Below are positions 8,313-17,912 of a stretch of DNA of 64,000 nt, in pieces. Under the pieces are notes generated by a model. It was given only the letters and a program-made list of their open reading frames with translations, was not told where the DNA came from and made no database searches. The stretch lies in the NCBI RefSeq assembly GCF_025231485.1, contig NZ_CP104003.1, positions 2,108,001 through 2,172,000 on the forward strand. The letters are read 5' to 3'. The position numbers and the translations under genes are program-made. Each line of letters starts with the position of its first letter. Position 1 is the first letter of the stretch. The stretch is from Salinirubellus salinus. Lineage in GTDB: Archaea; Halobacteriota; Halobacteria; Halobacteriales; Haloarculaceae.

Positions 8313-10199
8313 ATGTGTGGTATTACTGGGATATTCGACCCTCACGAAAATCCTGATAACAACCTTGAGGCGATGAACGCCTGCCTCGCCCATCGTGGCC
8401 CAGACGACAGCGGTATTTTCCGCGACGGACCGGTTGGGCTCGCACACACGCGTCTGAGCATTATCGATCTCTCGACCGGGAAACAACCAATCTTTAACGA
8501 GGACGAAACAGTGTCAGTCGTATTCAACGGCGAAATCTACAACTACCGCTCGCTCCGTTCGTCTCTCTCGAACGCCGGGCACACGTTCAGCACTAAAACC
8601 GACACTGAGGTCCTCGTTCACCTGTACGAAGAACACGGTCCGTCGTTTGTTGACCGGCTGAAGGGGATGTTCGCGTTCGCGTTGTGGGACCACGACGACG
8701 AGCGACTCCTCCTCGCTCGAGACCCGCTGGGAATCAAGCCGCTCCTGCTTGCCGATGACGGCGACCGCATCGCGTTCGCCTCCGAGCTCCCCGCGCTGCT
8801 CGAATCGGGCGTCAACCACGGTGGCGTCAATCGACAAAGCATCTCGCAGTACTTCGCACTGGGATACATCCCGGCTTCGATGACAGCGTTTCGCAACATC
8901 AGAAAACTACGCCCAGGAGAGCAGGTCATCGTCTCGGAGGAGGGGGTCGAGCAACGTCAGTTCTACACCCCGACAATCAACTCTCGGGATGTAAGCTTCG
9001 ACACCGCCGTCAATGGACTCCGTGACAGGCTGGAAGATGCCGTCGAAGAGCGTCTGATGAGCGACGTTCCACTTGGCGCGTTTCTGAGCGGCGGTATCGA
9101 CTCTAGCATCATCGTCGGGCTGATGACAGACCTCTCCGACTCACCGGTCCGGACGTTCACGGTTGGCTTTGAAGAGTCGCGCTTCGACGAGTCATGGGCC
9201 GCTCGGGAGGTCGCAGAGTACCACGATACAGACCATACCGAGTACACAGTAAGTCCCAGCGAAGTCCGTGACGCAATCCCGAACGTGCTCGGGCAGCTAG
9301 GCGAGCCTTTCGCCGACCAGTCACTCTTGCCGACCTACGCCGTCTCCCGTGAGACGAGTCGAGACGTGAAGGTCGCGCTATCGGGGGACGGCGCGGATGA
9401 ACTGTTCGCCGGCTACAGCCGGTATCGAGGCGAGTACTATGCGAATCACTACCGTCGCATCCCTTCGACCGTCCGGACGAGCCTATTGGAGCCCGTTGTC
9501 AACCGACTTGATGTCTCACGGCGAACCACTCGCGGTGAGCTCGTGCGAAAGGGGCAGAAGTTCCTTGGGGGTGGTGAGCCCGACCCGGCGATTCGCCACT
9601 TCGAGTGGGCTCGAGTGCCCGATGACGAGGCCGCGGTCACGTTCGACCAAATCGCTCCCGTGGAGGCGGGGCGACAGGTGCTCAAGAAGCAACACGAGGC
9701 CGCAGGTGACTACCTTCCCACGGAGAGGCAGGACGAGTTGGCGACGATGCTCGCGGTTGACACTCAGTTTGGCCTCCCCAACCAGATTCTTCACAAGACC
9801 GACCTCGCAAGCATGCAGAACTCCCTCGAAGTTCGTGTCCCATTCGTAGACACGGATGTCGTCGAGTATGCTATGTCGCTCCCAACAGAGTACAAAATTA
9901 CTCCTCGGAAGCAAAAGCGGGTGTTGAAGCGGGCGTTTGATGACCTGTTACCCAAGCCGATACTCGAACGTGGCAAGCAGGGGTTCGACATGCCGATTGG
10001 CGAGTGGCTCAAAGACGACCTTTATTCCGAGTTCCGAGAGACCGTTACGAGCATTGATACCGATTTATTCGACACCCGTGGTGTGCTCAGTGTACTCGAC
10101 AATCACCGGACTGGAGCAGCTGAACATGGGAAGTTCCTCTGGTCGGTGTATGTCTTCGCCCGCTGGCACCGACAGATGACACAGCGCGGTGTTATCTAA
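8313..10199 (+). CDS. asnB: Glutamine-hydrolysing asparagine synthase-type amidotransferase
   Basis: The 628-residue protein begins MCGITGIF, with Cys2 as the class II glutamine amidotransferase nucleophile. CLAHRGPDDSG and VVFNGEIYNY complete the glutaminase site. The synthetase half has the ATP pyrophosphatase loop GAFLSGGIDSSIIVG (about residue 255) and LSGDGADELFAGYSRY. The length suits the about 630-residue AsnB group that is often found in polysaccharide and exosortase-associated loci, where an aminated or amidated sugar acid may be the product rather than free asparagine. It lies 6 bp after a sulfatase-like gene. Its 3' end overlaps the convergent GT4 gene by 8 bp. Confidence 0.93.
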   Translation: MCGITGIFDPHENPDNNLEAMNACLAHRGPDDSGIFRDGPVGLAHTRLSIIDLSTGKQPIFNEDETVSVVFNGEIYNYRSLRSSLSNAGHTFSTKTDTEVLVHLYEEHGPSFVDRLKGMFAFALWDHDDERLLLARDPLGIKPLLLADDGDRIAFASELPALLESGVNHGGVNRQSISQYFALGYIPASMTAFRNIRKLRPGEQVIVSEEGVEQRQFYTPTINSRDVSFDTAVNGLRDRLEDAVEERLMSDVPLGAFLSGGIDSSIIVGLMTDLSDSPVRTFTVGFEESRFDESWAAREVAEYHDTDHTEYTVSPSEVRDAIPNVLGQLGEPFADQSLLPTYAVSRETSRDVKVALSGDGADELFAGYSRYRGEYYANHYRRIPSTVRTSLLEPVVNRLDVSRRTTRGELVRKGQKFLGGGEPDPAIRHFEWARVPDDEAAVTFDQIAPVEAGRQVLKKQHEAAGDYLPTERQDELATMLAVDTQFGLPNQILHKTDLASMQNSLEVRVPFVDTDVVEYAMSLPTEYKITPRKQKRVLKRAFDDLLPKPILERGKQGFDMPIGEWLKDDLYSEFRETVTSIDTDLFDTRGVLSVLDNHRTGAAEHGKFLWSVYVFARWHRQMTQRGVI

Positions 10200-11286
10200 T
10201 CTCTGCGAGCTGTGCAGTCGTCTGAGCAACGGTATTTTCCCACCTAAATCCATTGACAACGGCACGACGACCCTGCTCGCCCAGTTGTGTTTGACTACTG
10301 AGCACCTGATTCAATGCTACAGCGTACCCCTCGACATCACCCACTGGCACGGTTTTCCCACCCTGCCTAACAACCGGTGCAGTATGGTCAAGGTGACTCG
10401 AGACAACGGGGACCCCACTCGCCATTGCCTCGAGCACCGTTCGAGGCAAACCCTCGGCTCGACTTGGCAATACCAGCACATTCGCTCCGCGATACACAGA
10501 TGGCATCTCCTCATACTCAAGATGTCCGAGAAATCGGACTGACTCCGCTATCCCAAGCGTCTCTGCCCTACATCTCAGTTCCTCACGTAACGCTCCCTCG
10601 CCAGCGAATACCATAGACGCATCTGGGTGCTCCTCAACCACACCAACGAACCCCTCCAGCGCATCTCCTGGTCGCTTCCCTTCTACCAGTCGCCCCACAA
10701 ACAGCACATTCGTGCCGTCGGGCATTGCATGGTGGATCTTGTCTCCAGGTGTAAACCGCTCCGTATCAATACCATTCGGTACGACTGCCACATCCGTCAT
10801 TACGCCGTACTCGCGTAGTCGCTCACGGTCCGGATCCGTATAACAAAACAGCACGTCGGCCGAGTTGAACGTCCACTTTCCGACAGTCTTCAGGTACCAA
10901 TGAAACACCTCTTCAGGAGCGTTCTGGCTGAATAGCCCGTGGTTCGTAATCGCCAAGGGTGTCTCAGACAACTGCCGAAATGCCGCCGCGAGGTTGGTCG
11001 AGAAGTACAGGTGAGAGTGCGCGTGAACCACGTCAAATTCGTCCGCGTGACTGACCAGATGCCACGCCACGCCTGGCGCAATATCGTTGCCCACCACGGC
11101 TCCCCAGCTCGGATATCGAAGCACCTCGTACCCATCGCGAAACTCCCGCCGCGGGCCCTCGCCCACAGTTAGGAGCGTCACGTCGTGGCCCATCGCTGCC
11201 TGATCACGACTCATCGCGTGGACGTGATACGCTCCTCCGCCCGTGACATCGGGATACGCCTTTTGTGCGACGCGGAGAATTCGCAT
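10192..11286 (-). CDS. Family 4 glycosyltransferase (GT-B fold)
   Basis: This 364-residue GT-B enzyme begins MRILRVAQKAYPDVTGGGAY, the glycine-rich N-terminal loop of GT4 proteins. It carries VLFVGRLVEGKRPGDALEGF at the donor-domain junction and RGANVLVLPSRAEGLPRTVL plus EAMASGVPVVSS for donor binding and catalysis. It probably adds a sugar to a membrane-anchored acceptor. It follows the phosphosugar transferase gene on the same strand with a 34 bp gap, which suggests an initiation-plus-second-sugar operon. It overlaps the convergent asnB-like gene by 8 bp. GC content here is typical of the window's later part. Confidence 0.9.
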   Translation of the reverse strand: MRILRVAQKAYPDVTGGGAYHVHAMSRDQAAMGHDVTLLTVGEGPRREFRDGYEVLRYPSWGAVVGNDIAPGVAWHLVSHADEFDVVHAHSHLYFSTNLAAAFRQLSETPLAITNHGLFSQNAPEEVFHWYLKTVGKWTFNSADVLFCYTDPDRERLREYGVMTDVAVVPNGIDTERFTPGDKIHHAMPDGTNVLFVGRLVEGKRPGDALEGFVGVVEEHPDASMVFAGEGALREELRCRAETLGIAESVRFLGHLEYEEMPSVYRGANVLVLPSRAEGLPRTVLEAMASGVPVVSSHLDHTAPVVRQGGKTVPVGDVEGYAVALNQVLSSQTQLGEQGRRAVVNGFRWENTVAQTTAQLAEIR

Positions 11287-11320
11287 CTATCCGCAGTGTA
11301 CCCGAGCCTTGGGTTTCAGT

Positions 11321-12757
11321 CTACTCATCGTGCCTGGAATCGCCACCCAATGCAACAACGGCATCTTGTACCACCATGTACACTTGCCGAATGACTATCT
11401 TCACGTCAAACCAGAAGTTCTGCCGTCGAATGTACTCCACGTCGTACCGTAGCTTCTTCTCCGGATCGTGCCCCGTTGCCCCCTGGATTTGGGCTAGTCC
11501 CGTCAGCCCAGGCTTGACGAACCATCGTGAGCGCCACTTAGAAGCACCGTCTTCCATCTTCCAGTCTAACTCCGGCCGCTCCGGTCGTGGGCCAACGACG
11601 CTCATGTCGCCAACAAGGATTGACCACAGCTGTGGAATCTCGTCTAGATGCGTTGCTCGGATGACTCGTCCCACGCGGGTCACCCGTGGGTCGACGCCGC
11701 CGCGATCTTCTTCACTCAGCTTCGCTCCATTCTCTTCAGCATTTTCTATCATCGAGCGGAACTTTGCGACGGTGAATGTATCGCCGAACGAGGCGGTCCG
11801 CTCTTGCCGGTATAGAACTGACCCACCATCCTCAAGCTTCACCGCGAACGCAATAACGAGAATCACGGGCGACAAGATGAGAAGCGCAACACCGGCAAAG
11901 GCAATGTCAAACGCCCGTTTCAGTACGTGATCCACCGGGTCCCACGGCTCAAGATCGATATCAACCAACTCGTCCTCGCCGAACCCGGTCGTCAACACGG
12001 CATCGGCGTGATCACGGTGGACCTTCGCGGTGACACCGTGCTCATAACAGGAGTCCAGTGCCCCGAAGAACTCCGCTCGGTCGGGATGGGAGAAGGCCAA
12101 GACAGCAGTGTCGATATCGTACTGCACCAGCACTTCATCCAGTCGCGAGAGCCCACCAAGATTCGTCAGATGTGACAGCGCCTCTGGAGTACCACCATCG
12201 GTCGCCTCAATATCGAGGATGCCGCGACTTGTGTAGGTGATGGGTGGAGAGACGTACCCAAGGACGGGGACATCAGTCACCTCATGGATCTCGGCAATCG
12301 TCTCGGGGTCATCGCCAACGATGAGTACCCGGTCAGCGCTTCCCGAGGGTCGGGTCCGAATCAGCATGAACCAACCCGGCATCGCCACGAGCAGGATCGC
12401 CGTGGTCAACACGAGCGTCAACCTGGGAAGCGCGAAGGTATAATCGAAGTATCCGATGGCGGCAAGTGCAACCATCGCGAGGAGGACCCGCTGTTGTGAC
12501 AGCGTCGCGGTATCGAGTAGCCGGCGTGGTCGGGATTTGAACAGCGGGATGAACGTCACGAACATCACGGCGACTGCAGTTGCCGTCTCGAGGAACAGCA
12601 AGCGCCCAGTAGACGGCTCCAACGGAAGCCGGCCCAAGACAGGGACGAGTCGTACGATCGACTGGACAGTACCGTTCGCTGCGATCAGGACGGCGAGCGT
12701 AGTCAGGACTATCGCTCCACCGCCAGCAGCAAGTCGGTACTGCCACCCAGTCCGCAT
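11321..12757 (-). CDS. Polyprenyl-phosphate sugar-1-phosphate transferase (WbaP/PglC-like)
   Basis: The 478-residue protein has an N-terminal membrane region of about five spans (residues 10-150) and a central CoA-binding-like domain with VLIVGDDPETIAEI. The C-terminal bacterial-sugar-transferase domain (residues about 285-478) is marked by LKRAFDIAFAGVALLIL, KFRSMIENAEENG, HLDEIPQLWSILVGDMSVVG and FVKPGLTGLAQIQGATG. This class moves a sugar phosphate from a nucleotide sugar to a polyprenyl (in archaea dolichyl) phosphate and starts glycan assembly on the inner membrane face. It is the first gene of a minus-strand pair with the GT4 gene. A TATA-like TTTATAC lies 70-80 bp upstream. Confidence 0.9.
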   Translation of the reverse strand: MRTGWQYRLAAGGGAIVLTTLAVLIAANGTVQSIVRLVPVLGRLPLEPSTGRLLFLETATAVAVMFVTFIPLFKSRPRRLLDTATLSQQRVLLAMVALAAIGYFDYTFALPRLTLVLTTAILLVAMPGWFMLIRTRPSGSADRVLIVGDDPETIAEIHEVTDVPVLGYVSPPITYTSRGILDIEATDGGTPEALSHLTNLGGLSRLDEVLVQYDIDTAVLAFSHPDRAEFFGALDSCYEHGVTAKVHRDHADAVLTTGFGEDELVDIDLEPWDPVDHVLKRAFDIAFAGVALLILSPVILVIAFAVKLEDGGSVLYRQERTASFGDTFTVAKFRSMIENAEENGAKLSEEDRGGVDPRVTRVGRVIRATHLDEIPQLWSILVGDMSVVGPRPERPELDWKMEDGASKWRSRWFVKPGLTGLAQIQGATGHDPEKKLRYDVEYIRRQNFWFDVKIVIRQVYMVVQDAVVALGGDSRHDE

Positions 12758-13425
12758 TCTGTTAAAATACCAAACGCAGGCAGGATAAACGCTACGTCTC
12801 GTCTGACACGTGAGGGCAGATATCGAAGCGTATAAATGTTTAATGTATCGGGAGGTACCCCTAGGCAGAGTTCAAACCAGAGAACCGTAGGACGACGAAC
12901 GTGCTTAACAGATTGGGCGTGCCGGGTCACGCCACGGTCAATCACCGGGATACCCAACGTAGGAGAGTGCTGAAGAAGACGGTAAGCCATCGTATTACTT
13001 CACCAGAAAGTATTATCAACCAGCCGACCAACTATAGAAATGGGTAATACGCACCCTCTGTTGAGGCAGATGGTGCGGGCGCGAGAGAGCCCCCGCCTTC
13101 CGCGTCCGTCGACAACCCTTGCCCGGGGACATTCTGTCGGCGGCGCACTCATGACCCTGAGCGACAGCCGTGCACTACATAGTTTGGCGCTGAAACGTGG
13201 AATTAAGTCCGTCTAAGGAATCATTATCAGATGGAAACAGTCAGAAATTATAAGACGATGACCGCGTAACGTCAAGTCAACCAGTCTGACCCACCGAGGA
13301 TACCGCCACGAAGGAGTAGAGGGGCACCGGAGGGCACCATCCTCCCCGGAACCTCTCATCACCCGATTCGGAAGGGTTCGTGATAACGGTTGTCCCAAGC
13401 GGGGTCGGCACTGGGAAAGATAATC
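12758..13425. other. Intergenic region without a convincing gene
   Basis: This 668-bp gap separates the minus-strand phosphosugar transferase from the plus-strand pilin. It holds a TATA-like GTATAAA at 12830-12836 (TTTATAC on the minus strand), suited to the transferase, and an AT-rich stretch AAATTATAAG near 13245 that could serve the pilin. Around 13080-13105 a run GCCCCCGCCTTCCGCG resembles stem segments at ends of haloarchaeal IS elements, but no transposase fragment is readable. A 93-codon minus-strand frame crosses 12709-12990, but it overlaps the transferase start and looks unlike a protein family. Confidence 0.4.
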
Positions 13426-13869
13426 ATGAACATCAAGAACCTCATCTCAGAGGAAGACGCGGTGTCGCCGGTCATCGGCGTCATCCTGATGGTCGCCATC
13501 ACCGTCATCCTCGCCGCAGTCATCGGCACGTTCGTACTGGGGCTCGGTGACCAGGTGCAGAACAACGCGCCGCAGGCAACGTTCAGCTTTGATTACAGCG
13601 AGCAGAGTAGTGGTAGCTCATTTGACGTGGATGCGACCCACGACGGTGGTGACACGTTTAACGAAGAGAATACGCAGGAACTCCAACTTACTGACGGGGA
13701 CGGGCCTGGATCAGAGACTACATTCAGCCTTGGCGGAGGAGGAGTTTCAGCCGGTGATACGGCTACGCTGACGGGTGCAAACCCTAATAGCGAGATACGA
13801 ATTATCTGGACCTCGGCAAACGGCGGTAACACGGCAACTGTCGCCACCGGCACGACGCCCTCACTGTAA
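13426..13869 (+). CDS. Archaeal type IV pilin with class III signal peptide
   Basis: The start chosen is ATG 13426 ([20 protein letters not shown]), giving 147 residues; an upstream in-frame TTG gives an unlikely extension. The N-terminus is a textbook haloarchaeal pilin: a short charged leader, then [20 protein letters not shown] with a hydrophobic stretch ending FVLGLG. Prepilin peptidase PibD is expected to cut just before VSPVIG. The rest is a Ser/Thr/Gly-rich beta domain with repeated NAQ-like polar segments and no cysteines. It would assemble into a surface adhesion pilus. It faces the STT3-like gene (stop to stop, 204 bp apart), so its pilin may be an N-glycosylation substrate. Confidence 0.93.
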   Translation: MNIKNLISEEDAVSPVIGVILMVAITVILAAVIGTFVLGLGDQVQNNAPQATFSFDYSEQSSGSSFDVDATHDGGDTFNEENTQELQLTDGDGPGSETTFSLGGGGVSAGDTATLTGANPNSEIRIIWTSANGGNTATVATGTTPSL

Positions 13870-14073
13870 GGGCGATTCCGCCGCTCTTCATTTCGCTCGC
13901 TAATCCTCAATGAATGCCCAGTGGGGTATTAAACAGAGCATTATTGCGTGTATCCAGTTATTGTACCGCACCCGTCCTAAATCCCAAATCCTCCCCAGTT
14001 ATAACAATGAAAATATTCGACTACATCATGACTCAATATTGAACCATCAGAACAAATTATGTTCAAATGTCGG

Positions 14074-16386
14074 TCAGCTTTCTGGTACAGAGACTAGTGA
14101 TCCGTTCCGGATGGAGGCTTCTGTAATTGTCGCCCGAGCGCCGTTTACCGAGTATGTACCAGTATAGGGGACAGTAACCTGGTAGGACCCATTCGTAGTA
14201 GTCTGTATTTCTCGTACATATTGGCTAGTTCCATTTCGGAACTCTACCTGCGTCGAGACTTTTACAGTCGTATCTGGAGCAGCTTTTCCCATCAGTGTGG
14301 CACCGGGAACTAGTTCAACCACCCGGTACTGCCCATCCTCCGAAGCGTAGACTACCCGATAGTGAGCTAGACCAGACCCGTTCGTGGTTTGGCTTCCGTT
14401 GGCCGCCAAGCGCTCTGCGATGCTCCCCGAGCGCATATCATCAAACTCCGTATCGTAGACGACGAAGCCCACCCGTCCACGCAACTGTTCGTACCACCGC
14501 GTCGAATTGCTCGAGTTCAAGAACGCCACGTAGTTCGCCCGTGCGAACCCATACGACCGAGACTCACCGTTGACGAAGTAGTTGTGCATCCGATTGTGTC
14601 CCCACTCGCTGAAGACGTAGTTCGGCCCCTCCCATCCCGGCTGGTCAGCCTGCTCCTCCATCCATGCCGTCGTCTCGTACATCTCGGTGGGCGTCGTGAT
14701 CTGGCTGGTCTTCAGCGGCACCTGCAACAGGCCAAGTCCCCCAACGAGCACGAACAGCGCGAGGAGCGTCCCGGCCTGTTGGCGGTTCGGCAGCACCAAT
14801 TGAGCCCCGTCAACGGTCCGGTCAAACGGTCGGGGGCGACGCGCAACCTCGAGCCGTTCAGCGAGATGAACGAAGCCGAGGCCGGCGAATAGGGCGATGA
14901 ACGAGGCGAATTCGCCAACGAATCGGATCTGCAACACCGAGAGCCCGAGGAACCACCACGCGTACACCGCGGGGACAGCCCAGACCGGTTCGGAGAGGGC
15001 ACGCCGCGTCCCCCATAACAGATAGGGAATCGCGAGGACGAGCACGAAGCCGAAGAGCAACAGCCACCCCACGGAGTCACCGAACAATCCCTGTACCTCA
15101 GCAATCTGGTCGCTTCGAAGGAGACTGCCCTCCACACGGCTCTGGAGCGTGCTCCACGCCTCAGGCAAGCCGAAGGCGACACCAGCGAGCCCTGCCCCAC
15201 CCGCGACACCAACCGCGACGGTCGCGAGTCGAGCATCCGGTCGGAGTCGGAATACCGCTTCGGTAACGAGAAGGACTCCCGCACTACCGGCGAGCAACAG
15301 GGCGGGCGCCGAGGCGACGACGTTCGTGTGCCACCCGAGCTCCGTGTGGACGAGCCACGTCACACCGGCCGCGATACCTGTCCCCACCAGTATCGGGAGG
15401 CCACGAACGAGTGGAGACTCATCAGTATGCACCCACGCGATACTCATCGCGGCGATAGCGAGCCCAGCCGCGCCAATCAACAATGGCCCCGCATCCCACG
15501 CCAGCACCTGCCCGGAGACGCCGAGACCGAGACCGAGCACTCCGAGCACGGCCCGCCCCCACTGGCCCCGCTCGCGTACCACGACGACCGCGAGCGAGAG
15601 GGCAGTAAGCCCGAGCCACGGGTAGTCGAACGCGTGATGGTCAGGGAATCCGAGACTGGTCCGGAGAGCGTGACCTGCAATGACGGCCAACATTAGCACG
15701 GAAGCGATGCCAACGCGCCGGTCCTCGGTCACGGTAACGGTGAGGAGATAGACGAGCACACCCGAGAGCAGCGCCGAGACGACGGGATACCACGCCAAGA
15801 GCCACCCAGTCGTCGTTGCCCCACCGCCGAGCACTGCTGCAATCGCCCACATCGTTACCACGTACAATGGCTCGCCCTTCACAACCTGCCATGGGAGCGA
15901 GGAAGGCGTTAGATCCGGATTCGCCAACAGTTGCTCGACCCAGTAGCGGTAGTAGTACGGGTCGTTCGACGAGAGGACGACCGCACCATCGCGAAAGACC
16001 GCAGAAAAGGAGAAGACCACGCGAAGCAGGACGAGAAACGCGAGCGCCCCGCCGAGCGCGAAAACGAGTCGGCGGTCAGGCAGCGTTGGCCGCGAGAGAC
16101 CCACCTCCGAAAGCGCGGAGGTACTCTCACCACGCTTCTCACCAGCTCCCGACGTTTCGCCTGCGAGCGCCCGCTCGACCGCCTGCGGATTCGCAAGTTG
16201 GTACCCGCCATCGGTTTTCGTGATAACTCCACGGGAGACGAGCTCGCCAAAGCGGCCGGAGTCGACCGAGAGGTCGTCGAATGTCCACGACTGTGCCCCG
16301 GCATCGGCTTGGAGGGCGGCTTCGAGCGGCGCCTCGAGGTCGGGGCGCTCATCCAGGAGGGCAGCAACCTCCTGTGCGTCGTTCAT
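14074..16386 (-). CDS. aglB: Diverged STT3/AglB oligosaccharyltransferase with extra N-terminal domain
   Basis: ATG 16386 (MNDAQEVAALLDERP) gives 770 residues; it lies 23 nt after a TATA-like TTTATTC. Residues 1-75 form a soluble domain ending in a winged-helix-like LVSRGVITKTDGGYQLANP. Then come about 11-13 membrane spans with the STT3 first-loop site SSNDPYYYRYW (about residue 143) and GFPDHHAFDY (about residue 249). The C-terminal periplasm-facing domain is beta-rich. The WWDxG sequon-recognition motif is not present: the matching place (about residue 595) reads FSEWGHNRMHNYFVNGES. The protein should transfer a dolichol-linked glycan to Asn, but acceptor recognition may differ. A paralogue lies at 38067-40499. 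Confidence 0.88.
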   Translation of the reverse strand: MNDAQEVAALLDERPDLEAPLEAALQADAGAQSWTFDDLSVDSGRFGELVSRGVITKTDGGYQLANPQAVERALAGETSGAGEKRGESTSALSEVGLSRPTLPDRRLVFALGGALAFLVLLRVVFSFSAVFRDGAVVLSSNDPYYYRYWVEQLLANPDLTPSSLPWQVVKGEPLYVVTMWAIAAVLGGGATTTGWLLAWYPVVSALLSGVLVYLLTVTVTEDRRVGIASVLMLAVIAGHALRTSLGFPDHHAFDYPWLGLTALSLAVVVVRERGQWGRAVLGVLGLGLGVSGQVLAWDAGPLLIGAAGLAIAAMSIAWVHTDESPLVRGLPILVGTGIAAGVTWLVHTELGWHTNVVASAPALLLAGSAGVLLVTEAVFRLRPDARLATVAVGVAGGAGLAGVAFGLPEAWSTLQSRVEGSLLRSDQIAEVQGLFGDSVGWLLLFGFVLVLAIPYLLWGTRRALSEPVWAVPAVYAWWFLGLSVLQIRFVGEFASFIALFAGLGFVHLAERLEVARRPRPFDRTVDGAQLVLPNRQQAGTLLALFVLVGGLGLLQVPLKTSQITTPTEMYETTAWMEEQADQPGWEGPNYVFSEWGHNRMHNYFVNGESRSYGFARANYVAFLNSSNSTRWYEQLRGRVGFVVYDTEFDDMRSGSIAERLAANGSQTTNGSGLAHYRVVYASEDGQYRVVELVPGATLMGKAAPDTTVKVSTQVEFRNGTSQYVREIQTTTNGSYQVTVPYTGTYSVNGARATITEASIRNGSLVSVPES

Positions 16387-16409
16387 ACCTCCGGTGATTG
16401 GAGACGAGC

Positions 16410-16416
16410 GAATAAA
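16410..16416 (-). promoter_or_regulatory. TATA-like element of the first aglB paralogue
   Basis: TTTATTC on the minus strand, 23 nt before ATG 16386. The second paralogue has the identical heptamer at the identical spacing. At this distance the transcript would be leaderless or nearly so, and the GGAGGT next to the ATG would then be outside or at the very edge of the mRNA. Confidence 0.55.
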
Positions 16417-16663
16417 CCCACCGACTACGCAGGGGCGGGTGGCGTCTTCGGCACAGCCTACCTCATACGCGCCAGCCAGGTGCTCAGTCACACCCAAAAC
16501 GGTCGGTGAACGGCGAGCAATGCCGGCGCTCTAAGCGGGTACAATCCGTGGCGGCGGCACGTCCACTCGAGCTTCAGAACCGCTATTAACACCAGGTTGT
16601 CGATTCCGGGATACCCATTCACAGATGCTTCCGACCGAAGGATTTTGGTAGTTTAGTTGATAT

Positions 16664-17332
16664 GTGAGTGAAATGGCTGACGGGTCGTGGGAGTTCAGCA
16701 TCGCCAAGGGTGTCGTCACGGTGAGGTCTGATTCCATCGGTATCCGAATGACGCCACAGGCGTTCTTGAGGGGACAATACGTCCAGCTACGAAATGGGTC
16801 GATCGGCCAGCAAGTCCAAGCCCTGCTCAACCTCTGTGCGTTTGCGTTCACACCGATTGCGTTAGCCCTCCACCTCGACCAGCTACTCGGTCCCGGTCAG
16901 CAGTGGGCATTCGTTCCGTTCGCCGTGTTCGGCCTCGTCACGCTGATGTGGGGGTTCTGGATAACGCATCTCCGGGAATCGTCGATTCCGTTGTCGGCCG
17001 TTGAGTTCGTCTCCATCGACGAATCAGCACAGACGATACGAATCGCTCACGAGCGACCGAACGGCCTGCTGTCGAGACTAACCACCTGCGCAACTCAGGA
17101 GCAGTACGCTCTGCGGGGGGCCGAAGACGCGCGGCGGGCGAAAGAGGCTTTCCAACTGCGAGGCATCGAACCAAAGTCACCATCCGACCTGAGTACGACC
17201 ACCGAGTATCGATTCACCAGTCGTCAGGGCGTCTGTTTTTGTGACCAGTGCCATTCGCAGGTGTCCCCGAGTGACCGGGTATGTCCCTCTTGCGAGTATC
17301 TCCTCCGAGTAGAGTCGCCGCTGGTTGAGTGA
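16664..17332 (+). CDS. Membrane protein with C-terminal zinc ribbon
   Basis: The 222-residue protein begins at GTG 16664 (an ATG at 16673 is an alternative). It has a beta-rich first segment, then two membrane spans near residues 55-105 (ALLNLCAFAFTPIALALHL and WAFVPFAVFGLVTLMWGF). A PH-like cytoplasmic stretch with VEFVSIDESAQTIRIAHE follows, and the C-terminus ends with a zinc ribbon (CFCDQCHSQVSP then CPSCEYLL). No family name can be given. Haloarchaea have many such membrane/zinc-ribbon proteins of unknown role. It lies divergent from aglB and upstream of an IS-end repeat at 17401. Confidence 0.65.
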   Translation: MSEMADGSWEFSIAKGVVTVRSDSIGIRMTPQAFLRGQYVQLRNGSIGQQVQALLNLCAFAFTPIALALHLDQLLGPGQQWAFVPFAVFGLVTLMWGFWITHLRESSIPLSAVEFVSIDESAQTIRIAHERPNGLLSRLTTCATQEQYALRGAEDARRAKEAFQLRGIEPKSPSDLSTTTEYRFTSRQGVCFCDQCHSQVSPSDRVCPSCEYLLRVESPLVE

Positions 17333-17400
17333 CTCTCGCTCCCGGGTGTGGGTTTTTGACCCTCGTTCCGCGCTGGACAGACATGATACACACGCGCCCT

Positions 17401-17449
17401 GTATGCAGCACGCCAGTCGTATCAACTTCTGAGGATTTCAACAGAGTCG
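17401..17449 (+). repeat. IS-end-like repeat, copy 1
   Basis: The 49-bp stretch from GTATGCAGCACGCCAGT to TTTCAACAGAG is closely similar to 27827-27874 in the same orientation. It also resembles 26808-26860 in the opposite orientation. Reading on the minus strand it begins CTCTGTTGAAATCC, like termini of haloarchaeal DDE insertion sequences. No transposase is attached, so it is a solo remnant. It ends 30 bp from the stop of the TumE-like toxin gene. Confidence 0.5.
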
Positions 17450-17478
17450 TTTCTTCGGCGATGAAGTAGACAGAAACT

Positions 17479-17910
17479 CTACGCCCGTTCCCAGAGCGTA
17501 TGGATGCGTTCTTCAATCCTGTCGAGAACGAGGCGGCTCACCCCTCGATGGTCAGAAGGCCAGTGAGCATTCTCCGCATCGCTACGGCTGGCGGTCGGCG
17601 GCGGGTGAAAGTGATCTCTGGAGTTGTGGGTATTCGGATGTCGGTCCCAGCGGCATTTCCACGTGCTATCCGGGCGTTCCTCCTGATAGTGAACGTTGAA
17701 GTCGTCGTTCCGGTACCACCGAATCTCGAATCGAGCAGATACCTTGCCTGGATAGTACTCGTCTGACAGTTCGACGCGGAGATGCAGGTTTCCTTCCTCG
17801 ATGAATTCCGCGGACTCGAACATGCGACTCCCGATGAACCGGGACCGTAGCCGCTCCAGTACCGACCGGTCTATCGGCGCAGGACTCGCGCCGTCGTCTG
17901 AGGGCCCCAT
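17479..17910 (-). CDS. TumE-like (DUF6516) putative toxin
   Basis: This 143-residue protein has a beta-rich core with RFEIRWYRNDDFNVHYQEE, followed by CRWDRHPNTHNSRDHFHPPP. The Arg-Tyr/Trp-Asp and closely spaced histidines match the pattern of DUF6516/TumE-type toxins, whose histidine cluster is the likely active or metal-binding site. It begins 2 bp after the stop of a wHTH gene, the arrangement expected for an antitoxin-toxin operon with the repressor first. Its C-terminus, LVLDRIEERIHTLW, is helical. The exact target of this toxin class in archaea is not known to me, and the assignment rests on motif pattern and operon order. Confidence 0.6.
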   Translation of the reverse strand: MGPSDDGASPAPIDRSVLERLRSRFIGSRMFESAEFIEEGNLHLRVELSDEYYPGKVSARFEIRWYRNDDFNVHYQEERPDSTWKCRWDRHPNTHNSRDHFHPPPTASRSDAENAHWPSDHRGVSRLVLDRIEERIHTLWERA

Positions 17911-17912
17911 CC

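Noticed and set aside
12709-12990. 93-codon minus-strand frame upstream of the phosphosugar transferase
   Set aside because: It overlaps the transferase start, contains no family-like motif and its residue use fits random translation of promoter DNA.
13910-14167. 85-codon plus-strand frame between the pilin and aglB
   Set aside because: It runs into the aglB 3' end in antisense and has no recognisable domain or start signal.
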